Shown here in pieces: positions 1 through 11,054 of a stretch of DNA of 64,000 nucleotides (its first letter is position 1; each line of letters starts with the position of its first letter). Made by a program: the position numbers and the translations under genes. The stretch comes from Daldinia sp. FL1419. Taxonomy: Eukaryota; Ascomycota; Sordariomycetes; Xylariales; Hypoxylaceae. The notes under the pieces are model-generated. The model had not been told where the DNA came from. It did no database searches and saw only the letters and a list, made by a program, of their open reading frames with translations. Location: assembly GCA_025201765.1 (NCBI GenBank), contig MU623441.1, positions 62,001 through 126,000 on the forward strand. The letters are read 5' to 3'.

Positions 1-1450
1 TTCTTATATTGAGTGATTTTAGGCATATGCTTTCGAGCCGTATTATGACGACCCATGTTGTATATCTCAACAGCTGGTAGTGCCGTAGATTCATAAATCC
101 TGTTCTAGCATTCCAGGAAAGCATTCTGGGTCTTCAAGTTTTGAATCGCTAATACAATTCCAGTTGCTTTGTATTCCGCGTAAAGACTATATGACTAAAA
201 CCTAATGCGTAATATCCGTTCGAGTTATATATTACAAATCAGTTAATTATATATTAATGAACTAGAGAGAACTGTGATTAAAAGAATATACTTCCACAAA
301 AACCAAATACGTTAAGTGCCTCGGCACTTGTTTGATGAGGCTGAAGCCCCATTTCATCCTTTGTATAGGTATTTAAGTATCTGTGGCGGTGCGAATGTTT
401 CGAAGAACTCTTGTGGCAAGGATAAGCACTAAAATTGGACTAGACCTGCAGCGCCGCGTGGGCAAGAATTTCGAAGCAGTGCAATGAAACAGCACCAAAC
501 CATTTTACCATTTGATGAACCCGTTGAAATGTTTAAATCTCACCAAAAAAGGTCGAACATGACTAAATAGTAATAGCTTGGCCGAATTGTGACTTCCTTG
601 ACAATTCTTAGCATTCGAAATTTTATAGCTTTTTTTATTCTTTTTTTTTTTTTTTATATCACTTATATTTTATCCTCCTTGATACGCAAATTCAAATGGT
701 CAAAGGTTGGAGAAGATCGAGCCTTGTCGCCTGATCGCAAGCTGGCCCCTTCAGATCCTTCCCATAGACAGACCCTAGTGAACCTTAAAGCAAGCCTAGC
801 GAACTTTTTAGCAGCCTTTAGGTTAGCAGGTTGGCAGCTTAAGCAGCTCAATCGATTTACCAATTTACCAATTTATCAATTTATCAATTTGTCAATTTAT
901 TAATTTGTCAATTTGTCAAGGGATAATTTCGGGTCCCTTCCCCCCATTACAGAAACATACCCCCAAACAACACCTAACCTAGACAACTCAAACAACCCGG
1001 TCAAGTCAACCCAGGACACGCTACTAGACACCAGACAAACCCCGTGGCCTGGGGACTTCATTGATTAACGCCAAGGTCCACCTTTAAGTCAGCCTCCTAC
1101 TACAACTGTACAAGTCAGGGATCGTGAGGAAAGGAGTCAAGAGAGAAAAGAAAAAAAAGAAGATTCCTGCGAAAACATCCCGTTTTCTAAATAATTGGTG
1201 CTTACCGATTAGCCTCCTCCAGCACCTAACAATTCATTAATTCTTTAACGGTCGAGACCAAATATTCCTTTAGTACGGGACTCGGTGTATTTTTAGCATC
1301 GGTCATCTCACGCGACAATTTCGACTACACCTAAAAAGAATCCACGACTAAACCATCTCATAACATCGAACACCCGAGAGGAAAAAAAAAAAAAAAAAAA
1401 AGAAAACACCCAAAACAAAACCAGAAGCAAACAAAAGCCCTACAAATAAT
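1..1450. other. Intergenic region and promoter of the VPS74-like gene
   Basis: No convincing gene is seen. The stretch holds a T-rich tract near 630-656, a run of short imperfect CAATTTAT/CAATTTGT repeats at about 851-919, and a run of 20 A residues at 1382-1401 just before the start codon of the next gene. The small open frames here are short, overlap these simple repeats and match no family I recognise. The A-rich and pyrimidine-rich tracts fit a fungal promoter and 5' untranslated region. Confidence 0.5.
851..919. repeat. Short imperfect tandem repeat, unit about 8-9 bp
   Basis: About seven consecutive copies of a unit like CAATTTATC or CAATTTGTC are visible, with single-base changes between copies. 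It lies in the non-coding stretch before the VPS74-like gene. No function is implied. Confidence 0.7.
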
Positions 1451-2722
1451 ATGTCATCGGGATTAACGAGACGTCGCGGAGCTGGCGGTGGTACCGCCAC
1501 CGATGATAGCAATGGAATCAATCGGTCCAACTCTTCTTCAAACGTTCGCGATAGCGCCCCTGAGACGAGCTACGAGAATAGCGAAAATGGCCACAAGATT
1601 GCATTCGACCCGCGCGACATAAGCGAGAGCGCCGAGCGAAGCAAACAACCCAAGTTGACGTTGATGGAGGAAATTATATTGTTGGGACTCAAGGATAAGC
1701 AGGTATGATGAATTCCGGTTAAATATTTCTCTCGTACGAGCTTGGTAACTTGGTAGCTTGGTAGCTTGGTACGTGATGCGATGCTGATGGCGATTTAATA
1801 GGGCTACCTCTCGTTCTGGAATGATAATATCAGCTACGCATTACGTGGATGTATCGTCCTTGAACTAGCTTTCCGCGGCCGCGTTAGCATGCAAAAGGAT
1901 CCCTCCAGGCGACGATTTCCCCTCGCAGACCGGGTAATCGAAGTCATCGACGACACGCTTACGGGCGAGGTACTATTGGACGAGGCTTTAAAGATGATGA
2001 AGCAGAGCGAGAAGATGAGCGTAAGCTCCTGGATCGACTTAATGAGCGGTATGCCGTTGCCCACGCGCAACCTATTCTACATTGTCGGCTTGCTGACCGC
2101 AAATATTTACGAACAGGCGAAACCTGGAACCTCATGAAGATTGGCTATCAACTAAAGCAAGTCCGCGAGCGACTATGCAAGGGCCTCGTCGATAAGGGCA
2201 TCCTACGCACCGAGAAGCGCAACTTTTTGCTCTTCGACATGGCAACCCATCCCGTAGCCGACGGTGGCGCAAAAGACGAGATCCGACGGCGCGTTAGAAA
2301 CGTTCTGACTCAGCGAACTGTCGTCTTGCCTGCGTCCCAGTTCCTACCCGAGAACCTCGAGTTCCGTTATATCCGTACCATATCTATGGTTTGCGCCGCA
2401 TACGCTGCTAACGTCCTAGAGAATGCCCTTAGCACACTGGGCCACGAGGCTCGGGAGAGGGCTTTCACGCAAACTGACGAGCTGCTTGCCGAATACTCCC
2501 AGTGGCCATTTGGAAGGAAGACAAGCTCTACTGGCATTGGAGCTAACCTACCTCAGGTCATATCCGAGGTCAGCTCAACCCCACCATAAGTATATTCGTC
2601 GACAATAGCGTAATACTAACTATGGTTTCTAGGAAATTAACAACGCTAAAGATAAGGAGCTCCAGCTTGAGGTTGTTGCCGCCTGCTTGAGCGTCTTTAC
2701 CCGCCTCGATTCGCTTCTATAG
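1451..2722 (+). CDS. VPS74: Golgi phosphoprotein 3 / Vps74-like (GPP34) protein
   Basis: Four exons: 1451-1702, 1802-2048, 2117-2568 and 2633-2722, giving 346 residues, about the length of yeast Vps74. The introns have GT-AG ends, and the last carries a TACTAAC-like branch site. The protein has a low-complexity Ser/Asn-rich N-terminus (about residues 1-60), then the GPP34 domain beginning around LTLMEEIILLGLKDKQGYLS and running to the end. Known family role: a peripheral Golgi protein that binds PtdIns4P and the cytosolic tails of glycosyltransferases, keeping them in the Golgi through COPI vesicles. The start is the first ATG after a poly-A tract, and the frame stays continuous through all splice junctions. 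The neighbouring gene is convergent. Family assignment is secure; symbol given by homology. Confidence 0.92.
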
Positions 2723-3433
2723 ACTTTGGGCTTGCCCATAATTAATCCTTCTACTTATACGAAACACGATACGACCAGCATCCAACCTCGTCAACCTCAC
2801 TCCCTGCCCTCCTACCACAATAAAATAGGCTCCCAAGCTCGGCATTGTTTCAGTAACGTCGATACGGTCGAGAGCAACTCTTCTGGATTAGAAAAAGGGG
2901 GTGGTGAGAATTAGGAACGTTTGCCCACAGTGACTAATGGAACTGGACTTGCGAATGACATGGACAGAAAGTGAGAGGGGAAAAGGGACACACACTCGGA
3001 TTTGAAGTGCTTGCTCCTCGTTAGGATTCAGATGGGGAATCTTACGACGGAGGAAGAAAACGGGAGGGGGGAGGAGAGCCAGAGACAATCACGGTACAGG
3101 CAAGGAATGGGTCATGTCACTTTTTTCTCGACGGTGTTATGTTGTAATAGTCTAAAAATCATGGATTTTTCTTTTTTCCTCTTCTCTTCTTTTTGCACCC
3201 CCTCCTCGGCGTTGGTCCCCTTGCGCTTGCTTGCTTTTGTAAGTCGTTTTGCGGGATGTTGTGATGAAGGCATCCGGGTATATACACCGCCGTCCTTGCT
3301 TGCTTACCACGTAACTAGAGCCGGTAGTATATTACGATCTCTGAGCATATATTTGCTTCATTCTATCATTAGATACGCTTTCAAAACCATACTATCGTGT
3401 CCGTGCGTACTTTTCAACTTGTATTTTTAATAT
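2723..3433. other. Intergenic region between two convergent genes
   Basis: Shared 3' region of the VPS74-like gene (plus strand) and the RPAP1-like gene (minus strand). A 142-codon plus-strand open frame (3002-3430) exists, but it is compositionally irregular and matches no known domain. I see nothing else. Confidence 0.5.
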
Positions 3434-4780
3434 CTAAGTACCCTTTCGCAACCGTTCCTTCCACCCGCCTTTTTCAAATAGCCATATCGCTTCTATAGCG
3501 AATACCCTCGCGCTACGGTGTCCCCTGCCTTCCTCGGTGCCTGCTTCGTCGTATAAGCTGCGTAGGACAGCGCCGTCTTCCACATCCGTCCAGATTCCCT
3601 GCGCAACGGCGTCGTCTGCGCCGCCAAACTCGCCACGCCCGAGACGGTACAATATCCGACCGAGAGTCTGGTACGCAACGCACCTTTGTCCGGGAACAGC
3701 GCTCCGGCATAACCGCGCCAGCTCGCGTATCGTGTACCCCGCGGCTTCGGGTGCTTCGCCGTGGTGGTGCAGACCTTTTGTCACGGGGACGGCGCGCGCG
3801 ATTCGGGGCGGGAGCAGGGCGCCGCGGAAATCGAAGCGGAGCGCGGAGACGGGGAGGGAGTCTTGGTGCGGGTGGTACGGGCTGTCGTAGTCGGCGGGGG
3901 AGTTGGGCGTGGGGATGGGGGCCATCCAGGCTAGCTTGGAGGGGTCGGCGGGAAGGCTCGGGAAGTACTTGTCGTGAAGCTTCTCCAGGAAGTCCGGGTC
4001 GTGCGGGTCCAGGTCCCCGGGTTGTTGGGGTTGGGGCCAGTGAGGCTTGCTTGAGGGTTGGTCGTCGGGGGTGGCGGTGTCGTTGTTGATGGAAGGGGTT
4101 TGTGATGGAGGTATCGGGTTTGTTTGTGGGAGTGTTTTCGCCTCCTCGTCTTCTTCGTCTGCTACCGAGGCCCATCGTACGCGTTTAGAAGTTGATTCCA
4201 CCCCGTTTTCCTCTGCGGTGTTTTGATCTGGTGTGTTGGTATCTGGTTGAGCTGACGTGTCTTGAACCACTATCTCGGGAGGATTTTGTGTAGATTTCGG
4301 ATCCGAGGCAGGGGTATCCTGTGAGGTAGAACTAGGAATATCGAAAGGTGAAGGCCCGTTCGATTCGTCCAAGTTGGCGCGCTTGAGCAGCATCTCTAGT
4401 ACGGAAGGGTCTAGGCCGCTAAAAAGCTCTTTCCGGGCTTCTTCAATCTCTTCCGGTGACATTGATGCCAATCTGTCGTTGTTTTCGCGGTCTATATTTT
4501 GCTGCTCGTTGGACTTGAAGTCTCCATTTTGTCGCGTTGGCTGTGCATTTTGACTTGGTGGGAATAAGGGTTCTTTTGACTCTGTCGTGAACACTTTCGA
4601 TTTGTTTCCTTCTGGCTTCGTTTCTGGCTTTGCGGCCTGCCTTTTTTGCTTAAAGGTCGAAATCCGAGTTCGCTTCTTGGGTTCGGGAAAACCGGTCGCA
4701 GTCGACTTCACCTGGGGGAAGTTAGGAACTTTCGGTTCAGTCACCTCCTTCTCTTGGATATCCGTAATGAGTAAATCCAT
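3434..4780 (-). CDS. RPAP1/Rba50-like RNA polymerase II-associated protein
   Basis: Intronless, 448 residues from the chosen ATG at 4780. The open frame extends 29 codons further upstream, but the start beginning MDLLITDIQEKE resembles the N-terminus of yeast Rba50, so it was preferred. An RPAP1 N-terminal segment (about residues 97-140, with ELFSGLDPSVLEMLLKRA) is followed by a long acidic, Pro/Ser/Thr-rich linker. The RPAP1 C-terminal segment (about 313-388) begins LRFDFRGALLPP. Known family role: assembly and nuclear import of RNA polymerase II with GPN GTPases and chaperones. The coding sequence is GC-rich toward its 3' end, which produces several long antisense and out-of-frame open frames that I treat as shadows. 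The N- and C-terminal motifs together make the family call firm. Confidence 0.85.
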   Translation of the reverse strand: MDLLITDIQEKEVTEPKVPNFPQVKSTATGFPEPKKRTRISTFKQKRQAAKPETKPEGNKSKVFTTESKEPLFPPSQNAQPTRQNGDFKSNEQQNIDRENNDRLASMSPEEIEEARKELFSGLDPSVLEMLLKRANLDESNGPSPFDIPSSTSQDTPASDPKSTQNPPEIVVQDTSAQPDTNTPDQNTAEENGVESTSKRVRWASVADEEDEEAKTLPQTNPIPPSQTPSINNDTATPDDQPSSKPHWPQPQQPGDLDPHDPDFLEKLHDKYFPSLPADPSKLAWMAPIPTPNSPADYDSPYHPHQDSLPVSALRFDFRGALLPPRIARAVPVTKGLHHHGEAPEAAGYTIRELARLCRSAVPGQRCVAYQTLGRILYRLGRGEFGGADDAVAQGIWTDVEDGAVLRSLYDEAGTEEGRGHRSARVFAIEAIWLFEKGGWKERLRKGT

Positions 4781-7700
4781 AGCTATGAGTGTTTTTATTG
4801 CTATCTCGGTTGAGGGAGTGGCGAATAGAAAACGGCTTATTATGTGCTTGTTGTTTGTTTGCGACAAAACAATCCAAAGCTCGAATAATATCGGAAGTTT
4901 CTAATGGATGCGTTGACGTAACAGCCACTCAGCCCCTCTAAGTTTAGTTTCCAGGCTTGTGGCTGGTACATCTACTAGCTGCATGGATAGTGCAGCGCTA
5001 GCGTGGTGGCATCCGAATTGGAAATTCCAGAAAGAGGAAGCACCGACTGCCGCTTAGCGGGCCAATGAGACGCCATCGGCCCGCGTTTCACTGCCAGCTG
5101 GACCGGAACTTGGGCTGAAACTTAAAAAGATGTAACTACGTATTTCTCGGTTATGAATTGGAGTTTCACTCTTGGCAAATAATGTATTGATATTTTGAAT
5201 GTTTTACGGTAATATCTATAATTGTATACGTACCTATTGAATTAGATTTATATAGGTTGCTTTTAATAATAAAACATGCATACATTCTTTAAGGAATCCT
5301 ACCTATCTATTTATTATGTGTTGGTAGTAATTTTACACATTCAAAATCGGCACAACCAGCGCATAAAGGTACTACTTGTACAATTGACCATAACATCGTA
5401 TAATTCAACTTAATTTCCCGGACATATCCAAGCCAGGAGGATAATGCGACAAGAATTATCGTATGCTTATTATACCTGCAAACGAAATCAAAATAGGTAT
5501 ACACGTCCATATTTACCTTATACATGGGTACTTTTTGGGAAGTACTTAAATCGTGCGACACAACCCCCACTAACCATAAGTTGTATACAAACGATAAATA
5601 TTATACAAGGGCAAAAAAAAGAAAGGAGCTGCATACTTGGCGCAGAGTATTCATTCCCTTCCTTAATCATATTATAGAGAACATCAGCCTCGTTTGAAAA
5701 TCCCGTGAGCGTAAATTACAATGAGCTAGAAAGAAATGTCGTGCAACAATACCTATGCAAGTCTCTTATGGAATACATGGGTACATACAAGTACGGTCTA
5801 ATAATAGGCGTGATGCATTTTCTTTCTCTAATCCCTGTTCAGCATGTCTAGGCACCTTAGTCAGCATGATTCTGCATTGTCTAACTATGACTTAATAAGA
5901 CCTGATAGGTCCCTGTCTTTGTCGCGGCTATCTTGCGTTAAGCGTTGTAGTGGGCCCCGTGAGACGTTGAGACTGAAACATAGGTACGTACCCCGCGGTA
6001 TCTCTTCAATCCGCAGTTCGGCGGAGAGGACTGGAGGCTCAAGCTGCATGAAATTGAGCACTTCCCCACCCGCCCTGCCTTTTTTAAGTTTGCCGACTGC
6101 TCGGCTCATCCAACCCGGGTCCTACCCATTCAAGGAAAGTACATTTCTGCAGCTGTACCTGACCACACATCCTTTGAGTTACTTGCTTCAGGTGAGACCT
6201 CTCATATTAATAGTTAGCGGATGATACCTGCTTGAACCTGACCCTACCTTACCTATACAGGCCTAACTAAGTATACTATCTATCGTATACCTCCTACCTC
6301 CTTCTTAATGTTATACATTCAATCGACGGAGCATTTGACAGAGGCATCGGTCGATGAAACCCCACACCTACCTGAACCAGCGATTCCCGTTTGGTACAGT
6401 ATTTCAACCCAGTGCCAGCCGGATGTACTTTTAGGCAAGTAAATGAATTTCTCCGTATACGATGTATACCTAATAGTACCTTTAAATGCCCAGCCACGCC
6501 TGGAACCTTTAGCTGGCCATGGTCATAACTAAAGCGGGCGGTCAGAAATTTAACTATTCCTAACAAATGAAAAAAAATAAAAATAAAAAAAATTTACAAA
6601 ATAGGTACATATCTCTTGAAGGGCTATGCGATCTCCATAGGTAATCCCTCGCTACCTTCTTAGCATTATGTATTCTCTCAACCGGTTACCCTTTTTAGTT
6701 AAGGTTCCAGTGTACCGAAAATTTCGCCCTAGTGGATTCCTTCCTATTATTTATTTTTTTAATATTGTTTACTTACCTTTCTGCTTCCTTCTTGCCTTGT
6801 TACCTATCAAAAAATACATCCTTAAAGGGCCGAACCTAGGGCCACCTCATCAATGTGAACTGTCATACGCCCCTCCTTGTTTTTTTTTTTCCTTTTCCCT
6901 AATGTATTATTTCTCCATTCCTTTTACCAACTTACTTAATGTTACCTACCTACGGATTAAGTCCCCCTTTAGTTACCTCCCCAACGGCTCTACCTTACCT
7001 ATTAAATACATGCACAATTATCAAAAAGGCCCCATCGTCATCTTTAGAAGCTTAGGCCAAGTTTAACCCAGTTTACACAGTCACCCACCCCCCGTCGGAT
7101 GACAATTCGCGATCTGATGGCTATGCGCCTAATGTGCTCTAATGTGTTCCCTTTCCCCCCCAAATTGTCACGGTTCCCGTTCCCCTTGAAATTCCCAGTT
7201 GTTCCAATGACACCCCCAGGCTTACCTAGTTCCGATCTTCTAATTCGATTTTTTAATAATAAAATTTCCCACGCAACTTTCATTTCTAGCTAGTTAGCCA
7301 GGCCCCGATTTTTCTCGCCTTGTTGGAGAATACATAATTCCCAATTCCAAAAAAAATAATAGTAGCCATCCCCATCCCTCCCGCAATCTTCCAAAAACTC
7401 GCAAATTTCCCCCCTTCTCCCCTACTTTTTCTTCACAACAAAGATGATGTCCCAAAGATAATTTCATCTACATCCATCATTTAATCGCGACTTTTCATTC
7501 TTTAACTTACGTCATTGTGCGCACCTGATTCCAGTGCACCCTATTCGATAACTTTCAGGATCTATTACCCTGATAATTACGGCTTTTTCCAGGTCAAGGT
7601 CGAATTCACCGGGCTACTTGCGCAACCTCTGCGAGATCTTCGTGAAGTTATTCAGACCCGGACTCTAGCTCCTACGGCGCACCGACCACACGATTTTGAG

Positions 7701-8237
7701 GTCACGTTACTCAATAGTGTGTACTCTGGTACAACGCACTCCACTAAAGGACCTCACTTACCTTTTTATTTTATTTTAAGCCAATAGTCAATTGGGTGCG
7801 GTCGCTTTCGCGTACCTGCTTTACAACCTCAGCTATAGCTGGATCCACGTGCATCTATTCGCCTATTCGTCAGGCATTCCAATAACTCTCATCAACGCTA
7901 TACCTCTTATACCCCTTGGTATTGTCGCAAACCCGAACATACGTTATTATTGGTCAATGTATATTTGTTAAGAGTGTCTATACGATTGTCAATTCGCATT
8001 TCTTACCATTATACCCTCTTTTTCTTTCTTTAACCGTCTGCTACTACAAATCTTCGCACACCATTACGGCTTATTTATTCGAAGACTTTCATTTGGTCGA
8101 AGATATTTCCCCTTTTTCAAAGGATCCTTGTCGGTACCGGTACATACATATATCATCACTTAGTCACCATTTGCTGAATAGAGTGTTTGGTTGGAATTCA
8201 GTCTTTCAAACCCGGGATTTCCCAATAGATCGCCAGG
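4781..8237. other. Long intergenic region upstream of the HPC2-like gene
   Basis: About 3.4 kb between the divergent RPAP1-like and HPC2-like genes. Composition is AT- and pyrimidine-rich, with C/T-rich tracts at about 6640-7500 and A-rich tracts near 6560-6600. Several open frames of 70-130 codons occur on both strands, but none shows a recognisable domain or a clear splice pattern. It may hold long 5' untranslated regions or a non-coding RNA; I can support neither from sequence alone. Confidence 0.4.
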
Positions 8238-10284
8238 ATGGCTGGGGGTTCTACTAACGCTCAGACTCGATTCAGCTCTTCTCCAGAACTATCTGATCCT
8301 CCGTCTATGTTGTCAGGACCTGGCTCGCCAAACGGGGATAATAGAGCAAAGAATGGAGAACTAGATGAGATCATAGTAGATCCTACTACTATTAGATATG
8401 ACGGATCAGGTCAACCCATGTTGACAAAAGATGGGCTTCCAAGGAGGAAACCTGGTCCAAAACCCGGAACGAGAATCAACAAACGAAACAGTAGTAACCC
8501 TGAAGAGGGAGAGAAGGCGAAGAGGGTACGGAAACAAAAGGATCCAAATGCACCTACTGTTTCGAGAAGACGTAAGGGAGTATCTCTCGAGGGTGAGGCA
8601 AGTGAACCAAGATCTCGCGCTGCTAGTGTAAGCGGGGGTACAAACACCGGAACTACGACTTCACGGCAGACGAAGACAACCGAGTTAGCCTCAACTCAAA
8701 CTAGGTTGGAACCACTTCCACAAAGGGAAGCTAAACGTGAGAGCATGCCTGGATCTATGTCCAGTATCCTCAATACCGATTCAGAACCCTTACAATTCCC
8801 TCGTCAACAATCACAACAATCTCCACAACAACAGCAACAACAATTAGCACGACCTAGCGTTCCATCGCGGACAAGTGGTACTAACTACGACCCAATCCGC
8901 TCATCCAATTACGACCCCATACGAGAAACAATGGTCACGCATACATATTCCAACCCATTGAGCGGTTCTCCTCGCGGGCCTACCACTACAAACGCCATCA
9001 ACCGCGCAAGTGCGTCCCCTTCAATTGCTAGTCTTGTTGACCCACCTGTACCAAATATTATTTCGCCCGTTCCGTCTCATACTTCCTTTGCTCAAAGCGC
9101 ACAGCAATCTCAACCGCGTATCCATAAAGAGTCCAACTCGATGCCGGAATCACCCAATCCTTTCCGCAAAGACTTTGTGCCCCCACCTGCGCCAAAGCCA
9201 CCTACAGCCGAAGCTAAGGAGGCCAAGGAAGCTAAAGAAGGTAAAGAAGGTAAAGAAGGTAAAGAAGGTAAAGAGGCTAAGGAAGCTAAGAAGCCCTCTT
9301 CTACCCTTGCGCATGCGGTTACCTCCAAGATTGAAATACGACCTACATCTATTACCACAATTGGTGCAGCTGGTACAAAAAAAACATCGAAAAATCACAG
9401 TACTACATCATCGTCACCTCGCCTCAATGCGATCAAGGATACTCTTGCCCCACCCCTTCCTGGTGGGCCTGAGCGTTCTATTCTCGACTTTGGTAAAGCG
9501 GAACCCGGATCCGAATTCAATGCGCCATCGATTATTCTAAATATTCCGCTTAATGGAGAGACGAATAAATACATTAACTTCATGCGAATGGCCGAGGATC
9601 AATATGGATGGGAAGCGCTTCATCCGCGTCAGGCTGAACTCAAAGCACGCAAGGCGCGTATTGCTGCCGCATCTGCCGCATTAGCCCAGAACGATTCCAG
9701 CCGTGAAGGTGACGAGATGTCGGTTGATGAATCGGAAAATGAGGATTCCAATGTTGAGATGGGGGGTACGAGCGGACCGGATAAGCCAACTGACGACAAG
9801 CCCGCAAAAAAGAAGAGACATTTCAAAGAGGATGAGTACGACAAGGATGACGACTTTGTGGATGATTCCGAATTGCTCTGGGAGGAACAGGCGGCGGCTA
9901 GTAGGGATGGCTTCTTCGTTTATTCCGGGCCCTTGATACCGGAAGTTGAGAAGCCTGAATCCGGACGGTACGTGCATCACATCATTTATCTACAATGATT
10001 AGAGTATGCTAACTTGATGCAGTGGTGATGGTACGCCTAAGCGAGGACGTGGTTCGCGCGGCGGTCGTGGTGGTACCCGTACTACGACTACCGGTACGGG
10101 ACGAGGCCGTGGAGGTGGACCCGGATCTAGGGGTGGTGCAGTGAGGAAGCCACGAATGACAAAAGCCGACAAAGCTCAGATGGATCGCGAAAAGGCCGAA
10201 CGTGAGGCGGCCTTTTTAAAATCGACCAACGGTGGATCATACAATGTTCTACATCCCGGTAGTCCGCAATTTGCTGGCTTGTAG
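8238..10284 (+). CDS. HPC2: Hpc2-like HIR histone chaperone complex subunit (ubinuclein-related)
   Basis: Two exons, 8238-9967 and 10023-10284, give 663 residues. The first long exon is mostly disordered: a basic KPGPKPG-type segment near residues 68-80, a Gln-rich stretch (about 190-205), and a Lys-Glu-Gly/Ala repeat (about 324-352). Near residues 530-573 comes the Hpc2-related domain, with DKDDDFVDDSELLWEE and GFFVYSGPL. The second exon encodes an RG/GR-rich tail. Known family role: Hpc2 and ubinuclein are subunits of the HIR/HIRA complex, which deposits H3-H4 outside replication and represses histone genes in yeast. The intron has GTACGT and GCTAAC signals and preserves frame. The symbol is by homology to the yeast subunit. 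Confidence 0.85.
9209..9292 (+). repeat. In-frame tandem repeat encoding KEG/KEA units
   Basis: Nine-base units like GGTAAAGAA and GCTAAGGAA repeat about nine times within the HPC2-like gene, encoding Lys-Glu-Gly or Lys-Glu-Ala. The middle four copies are nearly identical, the outer ones diverged. A length-variable charged linker is likely. Confidence 0.85.
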
Positions 10285-11054
10285 GTCTAGGCCAGGGAAT
10301 ACGCCGGTATTGAATAATAGGGACATGTAATATGTACACACACGACATTCATATATGATCGCCAACAGCAGGCGCAGTCTGAAGGATTTATGCACAGGGG
10401 CGATGCTAAAGCCACGGTTTGTTTTGATACCACGACGTTCTGGACGCGTGTCAGGGGTTGGGGATTTCGGCGTATACTTAGTGACTTTGGGCAACTAGAT
10501 TTGCAGCGGCTCTAGAAACATACCTTTACATTGTTTTAATCATATGAATTCACACTGTGGCGAACTAAACGATGGATTGTGAGATTTACTTTCTGTGCGC
10601 GCGCATCATCTCGGAATGATGCGAATATCTGGTAAGGGTGTGTTCCAAAATCTGGGTTAGTAACTGACTAACCTTGTCGTCTAGGCCTATGTTGATTGGC
10701 CCGACTGGAGATGGTCCCCATCTCATTAGTGTGCTTAGGACGGAAACCCGCGTCGCAGTGATCGTGCAGAGGGTTCCCTCGACTCCGGCCTTGAGGTGTA
10801 TGCAATACCCTTCAAAAGGTTAGGTGGCATAGGTGGTGTTCCGCCTACGTCGCCTATACGTTATCGGTGGTATATAATACGGCTCGTGCCAAGACCTGTT
10901 CATATTTATAAGACAGAACGGCTCGCCCGTTTTCCCTCTTAGCCCCCTTTTCTTCTTTTCTCCTTTTCTTTCTCTCCCACATTCCCAATACACTTTCCCT
11001 GATTACTAGTCATCGGATCTACTCCTCCTCTACTCGAGATTATTATTCGTCAGT
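10285..11054. promoter_or_regulatory. Intergenic region with a pyrimidine-rich promoter for the SDR gene
   Basis: No gene is seen. Upstream of the SDR start there is a TATTTATAAG sequence (about 10905-10914), followed by a long C/T-rich tract at about 10927-10990. Pyrimidine-rich tracts near transcription starts are common in filamentous fungal promoters. The TATA-like assignment is tentative. Confidence 0.4.

Noticed and set aside
3002..3430. 142-codon open frame on the plus strand
   Set aside because: It lies in the 3' region between two convergent genes, has irregular composition, Cys/Ser/Leu runs and no recognisable domain or promoter context.
3513..4175. 220-codon minus-strand frame rich in Arg and Pro, and plus-strand frames opposite it
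   Set aside because: These are shadows of the GC-rich 3' part of the RPAP1-like gene, whose own frame carries the family motifs.
9010..9540. 176-codon frame with Lys-Val-Lys repeats
   Set aside because: It is the +1 reading of the HPC2-like KE repeat; the HPC2 frame is supported by the Hpc2-related domain.
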